Shown here: positions 37,097 to 46,132 of the stretch, in pieces
How the letters are laid out: every line of letters starts with the position of its first letter
Position numbering within the stretch: position 1 is the stretch's first letter
Assembly: GCF_012767755.2 (NCBI RefSeq)
Contig: NZ_AP023189.1
Span: forward strand, 3,660,001 to 3,724,000
DNA length: 64,000 nucleotides
Source: Pseudomonas tohonis
GTDB lineage: Bacteria; Pseudomonadota; Gammaproteobacteria; Pseudomonadales; Pseudomonadaceae
Direction of reading: 5' to 3'
Program-made: the position numbers and the translations under genes
Notes under the pieces: model-generated
Seen by the model: the letters and a program-made list of their open reading frames with translations, nothing else
Database searches by the model: none
Told to the model about the DNA's origin: nothing

Positions 37097-37475
37097 GTCG
37101 CCATCCGATGGTGGGAAAGGGCCATAGCCTAGCGTGACTCCCCGCTCCTTTGCACCGCGTTGCGCCCCTGGACTCAGCTGTTCGCTTCCCTGAACAGCCC
37201 AACCGGCCGCGACGCCCGGAAAGTGCCGTGATCAAGCAAATCAATCGAATTAATAGATTGTTATCATTTGGCGAAAAAGTCTTTTACGTAAGGTTTCAAC
37301 GGCCTGAGAACACCCTATTTCATGACGTAAGCCATTGATTCCAAAGCATGCCAATTCAACTATCGACGGGATCGATGTAGACCATTACCGATATCCACTT
37401 CTTTATCGATTTTTCATCCGTAACATTGGCCCCGTGTTCACTTTCAACCCCACTTGAAATCACGAGGCACCCAAA
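37097..37475. promoter_or_regulatory. AT-rich divergent intergenic region
   Basis: A gap of 379 bases between yceH (minus) and the repeat-protein gene (plus), much more AT-rich than its surroundings from about 37230 on. It contains an inverted repeat CAATC-N9-GATTG (37242-37260) and TATCGATTTTT and TTTATCG-like blocks near 37400. This is where the promoter of the repeat protein must lie; no specific site can be assigned. GAGGCACC supplies the RBS. Confidence 0.45.
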
Positions 37476-38000
37476 ATGAAAAAGCAAATCCTTGCCATCC
37501 TGTTCATCGCTTCCCTGTCCGCTACCGCGTTCGCCCTGCCCCAAGGCGCCGCCCAGACCCAGCAGACAGTCGCCAGTGGCGCCGAGCGCACCATCAATCG
37601 CCTGGCTGAAGATGGCTCCGACCGCACTCCGGGCTTCCGTGTCGCCGAAGACGGCTCCGACCGCACTCCCGGCTTCCGTGTCGCCGAAGACGGCTCCGAC
37701 CGCACTCCCGGCTTCCGCGTCGCCGAAGACGGTTCCGACCGCACTCCCGGCTTCCGTGTCGCCGAAGACGGTTCCGACCGCACTCCGGGTTTCCGCGTCG
37801 CCGAAGACGGCTCCGACCGCACCCCGGGCTTCCGTGTCGCCGAAGACGGTTCCGACCGCACTCCGGGCTTCCGTGTCGCTGAAGACGGCTCCGACCGTAC
37901 TCCTGGCTTCCGTGTCGCTGAAGACGGCTCCGACCGCACCCCGGGCTTCCGTGTTGCCGAAGACGGTTCCGACCGCACCCCGGGCTTCCGCTTCTCCTGA
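37476..38000 (+). CDS. Secreted protein made of ten 13-residue repeats (SDRTPGFR)
   Basis: A 174-residue protein. A 20-residue signal peptide (MKKQILAILFIASLSATAFA) is followed by about 22 residues (LPQGAAQTQQTVASGAERTI) and then ten tandem copies of VAEDGSDRTPGFR, nearly all identical, and a final FS. The repeat alternates acid-Gly-Ser-Asp with Arg-Thr-Pro-Gly-Phe-Arg. No known domain. Possibilities are a ligand-binding or calcium-binding array, a peptide precursor cut at arginines, or a surface adhesin; none is proven. The third-position differences show that copies have diverged at silent sites while the protein stayed constant. Confidence 0.85.
   Translation: MKKQILAILFIASLSATAFALPQGAAQTQQTVASGAERTINRLAEDGSDRTPGFRVAEDGSDRTPGFRVAEDGSDRTPGFRVAEDGSDRTPGFRVAEDGSDRTPGFRVAEDGSDRTPGFRVAEDGSDRTPGFRVAEDGSDRTPGFRVAEDGSDRTPGFRVAEDGSDRTPGFRFS
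37602..37991 (+). repeat. Ten tandem copies of a 39-base coding repeat
   Basis: Ten units of exactly 39 bases encode the repeat protein. The changes between units are mostly silent (TTCCGT/TTCCGC, GGCTCC/GGTTCC, ACTCCG/ACCCCG), so protein-level selection preserves the unit. Confidence 0.95.
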
Positions 38001-38075
38001 CAGGCCGCTGCACAGGTTGCAATCCGACCCAGGAATCCCGTGCGAGGTCTGAGCGATGTACCCAGCCCGTAAATG

Positions 38076-38102
38076 CTGAAGGCGCCCTTGAGGCGCCTTC
38101 AG
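38076..38102. terminator. Hairpin terminator between the repeat protein and lrp-like genes
   Basis: Perfect 11-bp stem CTGAAGGCGCC-CTTGA-GGCGCCTTCAG. It lies between convergent genes; the T-tract is weak. Confidence 0.65.
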
Positions 38103-38130
38103 TGCTTCTACCCGTCCGCTTTTCCAGCCG

Positions 38131-38586
38131 TCACTCCGACGCCGTAGCCGGTGGCTGCAGAGGGCGCAGCGGAATCGGCGCCGACATCACGATGGACGTC
38201 CGCGTCTCGCCGAAGTGGTTGATGCTGCCGACGAAGCGTTCCAGGTGGCGGATATTGCGCGTCACCACCCGCAGGATGAACGAGTCCTGCCCCGTCACAT
38301 GCAGGCATTCCAGCACCTCCGGCATCTGCTGCAGCAGCGCCACCAGGCGTGCCTTGTCCGGCTGGGGCGTGGTCATGCCGATCAACGCCATCACCTCGTA
38401 GCCGGCATGCTCGGCGGACACGCAGGCGCGATAGCCCTCGATCACCCCGGACTCTTCGAGGCGCTTGAGGCGCTCCGATGTCGCCGGCAGTGAAAGCGCC
38501 ACCCGGCTGGCCAGTTCGGTGAGCGAAATACGCCCTTCGTCCTGAATGGCCTGGAGGATTTTCCAGGATTTGGCATCGAGCTCCAT
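38131..38586 (-). CDS. Lrp/AsnC-family transcriptional regulator
   Basis: A 151-residue regulator. The N-terminal HTH (RISLTELASRVALSLPATSERLKRLEESGVI, about 18-48) is followed by the RAM ligand-binding domain (VLECLHVTGQDSFILRVVT). Such regulators sense amino acids. It is divergent from the LysE-family exporter at 38697 with 110 bases between them, the usual arrangement for a regulator and the exporter it controls. Confidence 0.93.
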   Translation of the reverse strand: MELDAKSWKILQAIQDEGRISLTELASRVALSLPATSERLKRLEESGVIEGYRACVSAEHAGYEVMALIGMTTPQPDKARLVALLQQMPEVLECLHVTGQDSFILRVVTRNIRHLERFVGSINHFGETRTSIVMSAPIPLRPLQPPATASE

Positions 38587-38696
38587 TTTTTAGGCCCCTA
38601 TCGAAATTCACGTAAGCAATTCAGGCAAAGCCTGATAATTACCATAGTTACTGCATTCAAAGATCGGCATCAGCTCCGCAGAATAAGGCCATCCCA

Positions 38697-39338
38697 ATGA
38701 CCTCACCGGTGGCCCGGATGGACCTCACGCTGTTCTTCAAATCCGCCCTGATCGGCCTCTCGATCGCCGCCCCCGTGGGCCCTGTGGGCCTGCTCTGCAT
38801 CCAGCGCAGCCTGGACCACGGCGCCCGCATCGGCTTTCTCAGCGGCCTGGGCGCCGCGCTGGCGGACGCCTGTTTCGGAGCCCTGGGGGCGTTCGGGGTG
38901 CAGGCGCTGATCCAGGCCTTCGTCGCGCTGGCCACGCCACTGGCGCTGGTCGGTTCGGGCTTCCTCGCCTGGATGGGCCTGCGCCTGCTGCGCGCCACGC
39001 CGGCCCGCCGCGCCGCCGCCCTGGTCGAGCCCGGCAACGGCTGGAAGGCACTGGCATCGGTCTTCGCGCTGACGCTCACCAACCCCATGACGATCCTCGC
39101 CTTCATCGCGGTCTTCGCCGGCCTCGGTGCCGGCGCGACGCCCGGTACGGCGAGCGCGCTGCTGATGGTCGCCGGGGTGTTCTGCGGCTCGGCGCTGTGG
39201 TGGCTGGCCCTGGCGCTGGGCGTGGCCGCCGTGCGCCACCACCTGGACGCTGGCCTGCTGCGCCGTGTCGACCAGGCGGCCGGGCTGTTCCTGCTCGGTT
39301 TCGCCGCCTGGCAGCTGGCGCGGGTCCTGGCCGCCTAG
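38697..39338 (+). CDS. LysE/RhtB-family amino-acid exporter
   Basis: A 213-residue inner-membrane protein with about six hydrophobic segments and the LysE signature IAAPVGPVGLLCIQRSLDHG near the N-terminus. It probably exports an amino acid under control of the divergent Lrp-type gene. The ATG at 38697 has TAAGG 8 bases upstream; an internal start at 38718 is possible. Its stop overlaps the stop of the convergent yhhJ gene by 4 bases. Confidence 0.9.
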   Translation: MTSPVARMDLTLFFKSALIGLSIAAPVGPVGLLCIQRSLDHGARIGFLSGLGAALADACFGALGAFGVQALIQAFVALATPLALVGSGFLAWMGLRLLRATPARRAAALVEPGNGWKALASVFALTLTNPMTILAFIAVFAGLGAGATPGTASALLMVAGVFCGSALWWLALALGVAAVRHHLDAGLLRRVDQAAGLFLLGFAAWQLARVLAA

Positions 39339-40459
39339 GCCATCTGGGTGATGGTCCGGCGGAACCGGGTCAGGGCGGCGAAGAAGAAGGCGCTGCCGAT
39401 GCCGATGATGGCCAGGAACTGCGGCCAGACGATGTCCAGCCCCGCGCCGCGATAGAGGATGCCCTGGGCCAGGGCGACGAAGTGGGTGGTGGGCGCCGCC
39501 AGCATGATCTGCTGCACCAGCTCGGGCATGCTTTCGCGCGGGGTGGTGCCCCCGGAAAGGATCTGAAGCGGCATCAGCACCAGGATGGTCAGCAGCCCCA
39601 GCTGCGGCATCGAACGCGCCACGGTGCCGAGGAAGATGCCCATCGACGTGGTGGCGAACAGGTGCAGCGCCGCCGCCACCAGGAACAGCCCCAGCGAGCC
39701 CTCGATGGGCACCGCCAGCCAGCCGCGCACCACGAACACCAGCGACAGCGCGGCGGCCACCAGCACCACCGCGCCCATGGACCAGACCTTGGCCAGCATG
39801 ATCTCGAACGCCGACAGCGGCATCACCAGCAGGTGCTCGACGGTGCCGTGCTCGCGCTCGCGGATCAGGGCCGCGCCGGTGAGGATGATCGACAGCATGG
39901 TGATCTGGTTGATCACCTCCATCACTCCGCCAAACCAGGCCTGGGTCAGGTTGGGGTTGAACAGCGTGCGTACCGTCAGCTCCGCCGGCATCGCCTTCGC
40001 CCCCCGGTAGCGGGCGACGAACTCGTTGACCTCGGTGGAAACGATGTTCTGGATGTAGCCCGCGCCGCTGAAGGCCTGGCCGATCTGCGTGGCGTCGACG
40101 TTGAGCTGCACCGCCGGGTTGCGGCCGGCGAGCACGTCGCGCTGGAAGTCGGGCGGGATGTCCAGGGTGAAGGTGTAGAGGCCGGTGTCCATGCCCCGGT
40201 CCATGCGCCCCTGGTCGATCAGCTCGGGCACGCGGAAGTACGGTGGCTGGAAGGCGTTGACCAGGCGCGTGGAGAGCTGCGAGCGGTCCTCGTCGACCAC
40301 CGCGATGGGCGCATGGTGCAGGGTTTCCGGGATGCCGGTGGCGGAGCTGTACACGCCCAGGCTGAAGGCCCAGAGGATCAGCACCAGCATCGCGTAGTCG
40401 CGCTGCAGGCTGCGGAATTCCTTGAGCCCGAGGTTGAAGATGTTGGCCAGGCTGCGCAT
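39335..40459 (-). CDS. yhhJ: ABC-2 type permease, YhhJ-like
   Basis: A 374-residue membrane protein, the length of E. coli YhhJ. One N-terminal membrane segment, a large periplasmic domain (about 45-170) and five C-terminal segments are typical of ABC-2 permeases of the YhhJ/YbhR type; LIREREHGTVEHLLVMPLS is a conserved cytoplasmic loop. Third gene of an exporter operon with a HlyD-type adaptor and an RbbA-type ATPase-permease fusion. The substrate is not known. Confidence 0.9.
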   Translation of the reverse strand: MRSLANIFNLGLKEFRSLQRDYAMLVLILWAFSLGVYSSATGIPETLHHAPIAVVDEDRSQLSTRLVNAFQPPYFRVPELIDQGRMDRGMDTGLYTFTLDIPPDFQRDVLAGRNPAVQLNVDATQIGQAFSGAGYIQNIVSTEVNEFVARYRGAKAMPAELTVRTLFNPNLTQAWFGGVMEVINQITMLSIILTGAALIREREHGTVEHLLVMPLSAFEIMLAKVWSMGAVVLVAAALSLVFVVRGWLAVPIEGSLGLFLVAAALHLFATTSMGIFLGTVARSMPQLGLLTILVLMPLQILSGGTTPRESMPELVQQIMLAAPTTHFVALAQGILYRGAGLDIVWPQFLAIIGIGSAFFFAALTRFRRTITQMA

Positions 40460-40462
40460 GGG

Positions 40463-43192
40463 TCAGGCCTCCTGTTTCTTCAGCGCGAGCACGCTGAACA
40501 GGGTGAGCAACGGGATGGTCAGCAGCAGCGGCACGAAGTAGTAGGCCAGGTCGGCGAAGCCCAGCGCCTTGGAGAACACGCCCCGGCTGATGATGAGGAA
40601 ATGGGTGGCGGGATAGGCCTGGCCGATCAGCGCCGCCGTGCCTTCCAAGGACGACACCGGGTGCACCAGCCCGGAGAACTGGATGGCCGGCACCATGGTG
40701 GCGATGGCGACGCCGAATACCGCGGCGATCTGGCTGCGCATGAAGGTGGAGAGGAACAGGCCGAGCCCGGTGGCGGCCGTGACGTAGCACAGCGCGGCGA
40801 GCACCAGGGTCGGGAAGCTGCCCTTGAGCGGCACGCCGAACACGAACACCGCCAGGGCCACCATCAGCAGGAAGCTGACCATGCCCATCGCCACGTAGGG
40901 CAGCTGCTTGCCCAGCAGGAACTCCAGCCGCGTGACCGGCGTGACGTAGAGGTTGGTGATCGAGCCCAGCTCCTTCTCGCGCACAACGCCCAGGGCGGTG
41001 AGCATCGCCGGGATCATGATCAGCAGCAGCGGGATCACCGCCGGCACCATGGCCTTGAGGCTTTCCACATCCGGGTTGTAGCGGTAGCGCACCTCGACGC
41101 TGGCGGCACTCTGGCCGCCCCCTTCGGGCGACTGCCGGGCCAGCTCGGCGAGGTAGCCCAGGTGCATGCCCTGCACGTAGCCGGCGACGGTATTGGCGCG
41201 GGTCGGCATAGAGCCGTCGATCCACACGCCGATGGCGGGGCTGGCGCCACGCTTCAGGTCACGGCCGTAGCCGGGCGGGATCTCCACGGCCAGGCTCAGC
41301 TCGCCGCTGCGCATGCGCCGCTCCAGTTCCGCGTAGTCCTGGATCGGCGCGCGCTCGATGAAGTAGCGCGAGCCGGAGAGGTTCAGTGCGTAGGCCTGGC
41401 TGGTGGTGGTCTGGTCGCGGTCGAGCACCGCATAGGAAAGGTCCTCGACGTCCATGCTGATGCCGTAGCCGATGATGAACATCAGCAGCACGGTGCCGAG
41501 CAGTGCCAGGGTCAGGCGGATCGGGTCGCGGCGCAGCTCCATGGCCTCGCGCCGCGCATAGCTGAACAGCCGCTGCGCTCTGAAGCCGTGCCCGGCACGG
41601 GCGGTTTCCGTCGGCCGGGTCGCCGGGGCCGCCTCGGCAGGGGCCTTGCCGGCGATGCCGGCGGCCTCCTCCAGGTAGGCGATGAAGGTCGCCTCCAGGC
41701 TCGGCAGGCCGCGAGCGGCCACCAGGTTCGCCGGGGTGTCGCTGGCCAGCACGCGGCCGGCGTGCATCAGCGAGATGCGGTCGCAACGCTCGGCCTCGTT
41801 CATGAAGTGGGTGGAGATGAAGATGGTCACGCCATCGTTGCGCGACAGGTCGATCATCAGTTCCCAGAATCCGTCGCGGGCCACCGGGTCGACCCCGGAC
41901 GTGGGCTCGTCGAGGATGAGGATCTCCGGCTCGTGGATCACCGCGACCGCCAGGGACAGGCGCTGGCGGATGCCCAGCGGCAGCGCGTCGGGCAGCTCGT
42001 CGGCCACGCCCGCCAGGTCGAAGCGCTGCATCATCGCCGCCACCCGTGCCTCGATGCGCTCGGCCGGCAGGTGGAACAGCCGCGCATGCAGCACCAGGTT
42101 CTGCCGCACCGTCAGTTCGCGGTACAGGGAGAACGCCTGGGACATGTAGCCCACGCGCCGCCGCGTGGCCATGTCGCCGGCATCCACCGGCTGGCCGAAC
42201 AGCGCGCAACTGCCTTCGCTGGCGGGCAGCAGGCCGGTGAGCATCTTCATGGTGGTGGACTTGCCGCAGCCATTGGAGCCGAGGAAACCGAAGATCTCCC
42301 CGCGCTCGATGCGGAAGCTGACGCGGTCGACGGCGACGAACTCGCCGAAGCGGCAGGTCAGCCCGTCCGCCTCGATGGCCACGGCGCGCTCGCCTTTTGG
42401 CAACGGCGGGATCACCAGGCGGCGGTGGTCGCGGCGCTTCTCCTCCGGCAGCAGGGCGATGAAGGCCGCTTCCAGGCTGTCGGTGCCGGTCTGCGTGCGG
42501 ATCTCGGCGGGGCTGCCGGTGGCCAGCACGCGCCCGGCGTCCATCGCCACCAGGCTGTCGAAGCGCTCGGCCTCCTCCATGTAGGCGGTGGCCACCAGCA
42601 CGCTCATGCCGTCGCGGCCCTGGCGGATGCGGCCGATCAGCTCCCAGAACTGGTTGCGCGACAATGGGTCGACGCCGGTGGTGGGCTCGTCGAGGATCAG
42701 CAGGTCCGGGTCGTGGATCAGTGCGCAGCACAGGCCGAGCTTCTGCTTCATGCCGCCGGAGAGCTTGCCCGCCGGGCGCTCGCGGAACGGGTCGAGGCCG
42801 GTGCTGCGCAGCAGGTCGTCGATGCGTCGCTCGCGCTCGGCGCGGTCGTGGCCGAACAGGCGGCCGAAGAAATCCAGGTTCTCGAACACCGTCAGCGTCG
42901 GGTAGAGGTTCTTGCCCAGCCCCTGGGGCATGTAGGCGACGCGCTGGCAGATGGCGCGGCGGTGGCGAGCCGAGCGCATGTCGCCGCCCAGCACGTCGAT
43001 CTCGCCCTGCTGCATCTTCCGCGCGCCGGCCAGCAACGCCAGCAGGCTGGACTTGCCGACGCCGTCCGGACCGATCAGGCCCACCATGCGGTTGGCGGGG
43101 ATCACCAGGTCGACCTCGCGCAGGGCGAAGGTCTCGCCGTAGGCCAGGCTGACCCCGGCCAGGCGGGCGACGCCGCCGTCGGAGGCGTTCAT
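40463..43192 (-). CDS. rbbA: Two-NBD ABC ATPase-permease fusion, RbbA/YhiH-like
   Basis: A 909-residue protein (E. coli RbbA is 911). NBD1 has Walker [10 protein letters not shown] (41-49), signature LSGGMKQKL and Walker [17 protein letters not shown]2 has Walker [11 protein letters not shown] (about 310), signature-like LPLGIRQRL and Walker [13 protein letters not shown]. An ABC-2 permease fills residues about 530-909. The NBD2 signature has lost SGG for PLG. The start overlaps the yhiI stop by one base. E. coli RbbA has also been reported as a ribosome-bound ATPase; the operon context favours export. Confidence 0.93.
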   Translation of the reverse strand: MNASDGGVARLAGVSLAYGETFALREVDLVIPANRMVGLIGPDGVGKSSLLALLAGARKMQQGEIDVLGGDMRSARHRRAICQRVAYMPQGLGKNLYPTLTVFENLDFFGRLFGHDRAERERRIDDLLRSTGLDPFRERPAGKLSGGMKQKLGLCCALIHDPDLLILDEPTTGVDPLSRNQFWELIGRIRQGRDGMSVLVATAYMEEAERFDSLVAMDAGRVLATGSPAEIRTQTGTDSLEAAFIALLPEEKRRDHRRLVIPPLPKGERAVAIEADGLTCRFGEFVAVDRVSFRIERGEIFGFLGSNGCGKSTTMKMLTGLLPASEGSCALFGQPVDAGDMATRRRVGYMSQAFSLYRELTVRQNLVLHARLFHLPAERIEARVAAMMQRFDLAGVADELPDALPLGIRQRLSLAVAVIHEPEILILDEPTSGVDPVARDGFWELMIDLSRNDGVTIFISTHFMNEAERCDRISLMHAGRVLASDTPANLVAARGLPSLEATFIAYLEEAAGIAGKAPAEAAPATRPTETARAGHGFRAQRLFSYARREAMELRRDPIRLTLALLGTVLLMFIIGYGISMDVEDLSYAVLDRDQTTTSQAYALNLSGSRYFIERAPIQDYAELERRMRSGELSLAVEIPPGYGRDLKRGASPAIGVWIDGSMPTRANTVAGYVQGMHLGYLAELARQSPEGGGQSAASVEVRYRYNPDVESLKAMVPAVIPLLLIMIPAMLTALGVVREKELGSITNLYVTPVTRLEFLLGKQLPYVAMGMVSFLLMVALAVFVFGVPLKGSFPTLVLAALCYVTAATGLGLFLSTFMRSQIAAVFGVAIATMVPAIQFSGLVHPVSSLEGTAALIGQAYPATHFLIISRGVFSKALGFADLAYYFVPLLLTIPLLTLFSVLALKKQEA

Positions 43193-44262
43193 CAGGGCAC
43201 CTTCACCTGCAGGTGCTGCGGCCATTGCCGTTCGGCATCCAGGCGCAGGTAGGCCATGCCGGGCACGCCGGTCTTCACGGCGGTCATGTGCTGCTTGAGC
43301 AGCGCCGGGTCGATGCGCGCCTTGACGCGGAACATCAGCTTCTCGCGCTCGCTGGCGGTCTCCACGGACTTCGGCGTGAACTGGGCGACGCTGGCCACGT
43401 AGGAGACCTTGGCGGGGATCACGTACTGCGGCACCGCGTCGATGATCAGCCGCACCTCGTCGCCCAGGTGCACGCGCCCGGCCTGGCCGGCGGGCAGGAA
43501 GAAGGTCATGTAGACGTCGCCCAGGTCCACCAGGTTGAGCAGCTTGCCGCCGGCCGGCAGCACTTCGCCCGGCTGCGCCACGCGGTACTGCACGCGGCCG
43601 GCGCGGGGGGCCTTGAGCAGGCAGTCGTCGATGTCCGCCTGCAGGCGGGCGACGCTGGCATTGGCCGCCTCGATGGCCGACTGCGCCTCGATCACCTGGG
43701 ACTTGGCCGCCTCGATGCCGGCCTGGGCGGAGATCACCTGGGAGCGCGAGGCGGCCAGTGCCGCCTGGGCGCTCTGCATCACCGCGCGGTCGTCGTCCAG
43801 TTGCTGCTGGGGCATGGCGTTGCGCTTGACCAGGGTCTCGGTACGGGCGAAGCGCTTCTGGGTGGCCACCAGTTCCGCCTCGCGCTGGCTGACCACCGCC
43901 TTGGCCGTGGCCTGCTCGCTCTCACGCTGGGCCACCAGCGCCTGGGCGGTGAGCCGCGCGTTCTCGGCCTGGCGCACCTGCGCCTGGGCCTGGGCCAGCT
44001 GCGCCTGCAGCACCTGGGTGTCCATCTGCGCCACCGGCTGGCCGGGGGTGAGGAAGTCGCCCTCATCCACCATGATCTCGGCCACGCGGCCGGCGAGCTT
44101 GGTCGCCACGTCCACCTCGGTGGCTTCGATCCGCCCGTTGCCGCTGGCAAACCCCTCGCCCAGGCCGACCGGCCGCAGCACCCACCAGGCGCCGGCGGCC
44201 ACCGCCACGGCGGCCAGCAGCGCCGCCGCCCAGGTCAGTTTCTGCTTGCTTGGCTGCTTCAT
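43192..44262 (-). CDS. yhiI: HlyD-family adaptor protein, YhiI-like
   Basis: A 356-residue periplasmic adaptor (E. coli YhiI is 355). A single N-terminal anchor ([17 protein letters not shown]) is followed by a lipoyl-like half-motif, a long coiled coil (about 75-210, rich in [15 protein letters not shown] heptads) and the second half-motif [20 protein letters not shown]. Works with RbbA and YhhJ. First gene of the operon and preceded by a dyad at 44316. Confidence 0.92.
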   Translation of the reverse strand: MKQPSKQKLTWAAALLAAVAVAAGAWWVLRPVGLGEGFASGNGRIEATEVDVATKLAGRVAEIMVDEGDFLTPGQPVAQMDTQVLQAQLAQAQAQVRQAENARLTAQALVAQRESEQATAKAVVSQREAELVATQKRFARTETLVKRNAMPQQQLDDDRAVMQSAQAALAASRSQVISAQAGIEAAKSQVIEAQSAIEAANASVARLQADIDDCLLKAPRAGRVQYRVAQPGEVLPAGGKLLNLVDLGDVYMTFFLPAGQAGRVHLGDEVRLIIDAVPQYVIPAKVSYVASVAQFTPKSVETASEREKLMFRVKARIDPALLKQHMTAVKTGVPGMAYLRLDAERQWPQHLQVKVP

Positions 44263-44315
44263 CTTGGTATCCCGAATGGCTGGATTTCGATGGGGAAATC
44301 ATCCGCCAAACGGCA

Positions 44316-44334
44316 ATGAGTCACTTTGACTCAT
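44316..44334. promoter_or_regulatory. Operator-like dyad upstream of the yhiI-rbbA-yhhJ operon
   Basis: Perfect inverted repeat ATGAGTC-ACTTT-GACTCAT, 54-72 bases upstream of the yhiI start. The half-site ATGAGTC is also the half-site of the palindrome upstream of mexC (34390-34396), but with one base less between half-sites. No regulator gene is adjacent. Confidence 0.5.
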
Positions 44335-44480
44335 GTCAGGTCGGGTCTTTTCCGGCCTCTTCCGGCTCGGTTTCCATCCAGCCGAAGCCACGGCAGTCGC
44401 AAACGACTTGATGTATGATTGCGCGCCTCGAACACGGCCAACCACGATCAAACCGGCGCCCATGCGCCCCCGGACCGACC

Positions 44481-44669
44481 ATGAACACCAGCGAAACCAC
44501 CCGCCCCGAGCAACAGCCCCAGACCGAAGGCAGCGCCGAGGCGGCCGCCCCGGCCAAGGCCGTTAAGAAGCAGAACGTGCCCTGGTACCAGACCCTCAAG
44601 ACCCACGACCGCGGCCAGCGCCCCGGCGCGGCACCGCGCGGCTCGCGCCGTTCGATGGGCAAGCGCTGA
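44481..44669 (+). CDS. Small conserved-looking basic protein
   Basis: A 62-residue protein: a Ala/Pro/Glu-rich disordered N-terminus, then NVPWYQTLKTHDRGQRPGAA and a very basic end SRRSMGKR. I do not recognise a domain; the C-terminal half has the look of a nucleic-acid-associated tail. A possible -10 box TATGAT lies at 44414-44419. A strong terminator at 44686 directly follows, supporting a real transcript. Confidence 0.7.
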   Translation: MNTSETTRPEQQPQTEGSAEAAAPAKAVKKQNVPWYQTLKTHDRGQRPGAAPRGSRRSMGKR

Positions 44670-44685
44670 TCCGGCGCACCGGCAC

Positions 44686-44714
44686 AAAAAAGCCAGCGTG
44701 ATGCTGGCTTTTTT
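44686..44714. terminator. Bidirectional terminator
   Basis: AAAAAAGCCAGC-GTGAT-GCTGGCTTTTTT: perfect 12-bp stem with A- and T-tracts, between two convergent small genes. Confidence 0.92.
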
Positions 44715-44731
44715 GTGGGCGCCCGGCGGGG

Positions 44732-45028
44732 TTACTGGCTGTTCTTCACCAGGCTCATGCGCTTCTCGGTGAACACGCAGATGACGCCTGCGTTGTTGTA
44801 CATCACCTCGTGGTTGAAGTTGCAGTACGCCGCGGCAACGCTCAGGGGCAGCTGCTCGTTGCTCCAGCGGGCCGGCTTGAACCAGGACAGCTCGCCTTCC
44901 TTGCACTGGCGCGCCTCGGCATCGGAGCTGTAGGTGCAAAGCACCGACTGGTCGACTTCGCCCTTGAAGCAACCGGCCAGGGGAAGGAAGCAAAGGCCTG
45001 CCAACAGAAGTTTGGTGTGGGTACGCAT
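44732..45028 (-). CDS. Small cysteine-rich lipoprotein
   Basis: A 98-residue protein with a signal peptide ending in lipobox LPLAGC (start at 45028, GGAG 6-9 bases upstream). The mature part has four or five further Cys (CTYSSDAEARQC, YCNFNHEV, VICVF), which suggests disulfides. No known domain. The longer frame to 45181 is a repeat-derived extension. Confidence 0.8.
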   Translation of the reverse strand: MRTHTKLLLAGLCFLPLAGCFKGEVDQSVLCTYSSDAEARQCKEGELSWFKPARWSNEQLPLSVAAAYCNFNHEVMYNNAGVICVFTEKRMSLVKNSQ

Positions 45029-45183
45029 GACAGCTCCGGAATCGGCATGTGAAGGAATCAGTGCCGATTTGAACCAGCGCAGCGGCGCGGGTTCCGTGGC
45101 GTCGGCAAAGATTTCACGTGCGTTCGCTCGCCCTGCCCCAGCGCTCGCGAGGGTGACAGCGGGCTGCAAGCTCGCCGCCACCT

Positions 45184-45215
45184 GTCATCCCCGCGAACGC
45201 GGGGACCCACTGAAG
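45184..45215. repeat. REP-like hairpin element
   Basis: GTCATCCCCGCGAACGCGGGG and then ACCCACTGAAG, with a 7-bp stem CCCCGCG/CGCGGGG (45189-45204). The same type as at 2341 and 12341. Confidence 0.7.
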
Positions 45216-45232
45216 CAGTGCCCATGCCCCCG

Positions 45233-45676
45233 TCACGCACCAGGCGGCAAAGCTCCGCCGAACGCGCGCATCCCCAGGCTCTGGTGGAAGCGCAGCAGGT
45301 AGCCGTCCGGGTCCTGCAGGAGGAAATTGAGTTCACCGTGCGCCTGCTCGTCCTGGCGGTACCAGCGCTCCTCGGCTCCGCGCCGCAACCTCACCCCGGC
45401 CGCCTCGATGCGCGCGATCAACGCCAGCGCGTCGGCGCATCGGATCGACAGGTTGAGTCCGCGCCCGAACGGCGCTTCCAGAGGCTCGACCCGCCACTCC
45501 GAGGCCTCGCCGTCGTCCTCCTCCAGCATCAGCTGGGCCTCGCCGAAGCGCAGGTAGGCGAAGCGGTGCTCGGGGCGCTGGTACGCCACTTCGAACCCCA
45601 GGACACGGCAGTAGAAATCCAGGCTGCGGGCGAAATCGACGACCAGCAACTCCGGGACCAGGGCATTGAAATGCAT
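45233..45676 (-). CDS. VOC-superfamily (glyoxalase/bleomycin-resistance-like) protein
   Basis: A 147-residue protein of the vicinal oxygen chelate fold: repeated beta-alpha-beta-beta-beta modules with PELLVVDFARSLDFYCRVLG at the start and LLQDPDGYLLRF at the end. The family includes glyoxalases, dioxygenases and bleomycin-binding proteins. The segment GELNFLLQDPDGY and length are closest to the bleomycin-resistance-type. Substrate unknown. The ATG at 45676 has GGAACC upstream. Confidence 0.85.
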   Translation of the reverse strand: MHFNALVPELLVVDFARSLDFYCRVLGFEVAYQRPEHRFAYLRFGEAQLMLEEDDGEASEWRVEPLEAPFGRGLNLSIRCADALALIARIEAAGVRLRRGAEERWYRQDEQAHGELNFLLQDPDGYLLRFHQSLGMRAFGGALPPGA

Positions 45677-45808
45677 GATGGGTTCCTTGCTCGGGTGCCC
45701 ACCCCGCATGGGCGGGCGCGCCACCTTAGCGCAGGATTCACCGACACTAAAAGCGTGGGGCGCGGGTCTATAGTCCCTGCATCTTTCCCATCCGTAACGG
45801 AGCCCTCC

Positions 45809-46039
45809 ATGGATACGACCCCGCACAACCTCGCCACCCTCTTCGAGCAGCTCGGCCTGGAGTCCGGGCACGACAGGATCGAAGCCTTCATCGCCGACCA
45901 CCCCCTCGCCGACGGGCAGAAGATCCACGAAGCGCCCTTCTGGAACGACGCCCAGAGCGCCTTCCTGCGCAACGCCCTGGTGCAGGACGCCGACTGGGCC
46001 GTGGAGGTGGACGAGCTGGCGGTGCGTTTGTCGAAGTGA
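45809..46039 (+). CDS. DUF2789 family protein
   Basis: A 76-residue cytosolic protein of the DUF2789 family, found mainly in Pseudomonas and relatives: NLATLFEQLGLESGHDRIEAFI, HPLADGQKIHEAPFW and AQSAFLRNALVQDADWAVEVDEL. Function unknown. It has its own start (CGGAG upstream, 8 bases) and terminator. Confidence 0.88.
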   Translation: MDTTPHNLATLFEQLGLESGHDRIEAFIADHPLADGQKIHEAPFWNDAQSAFLRNALVQDADWAVEVDELAVRLSK

Positions 46040-46081
46040 ATCGGCGAACAGCCAGGGAAGCACGTCCACGTTCAAATGAAA

Positions 46082-46103
46082 AAACGGCCCCTGGGGGCCG
46101 TTT
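46082..46103. terminator. Terminator between DUF2789 and SDR genes
   Basis: Perfect 9-bp stem AAACGGCCC-CTGG-GGGCCGTTT, preceded by A-rich and followed by T-rich sequence. Confidence 0.85.
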
Positions 46104-46132
46104 CGTTTCGCTGCGCAGGTACGCCCGCTCGA

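Noticed and set aside
37460..37978. Opposite-strand open frame with repeats
   Set aside because: It is a by-product of the 39-base periodicity; it has no RBS, signal or known fold, while the plus frame has a good signal peptide.
37602..37991. CRISPR-like array
   Set aside because: The 39-base units are directly adjacent with no spacers, and they form an intact reading frame behind a signal peptide.
39197..43252. Long plus-strand frame opposite rbbA-yhhJ
   Set aside because: Shadow frame of GC-rich codons, with no domain pattern; the minus strand encodes intact ABC proteins.
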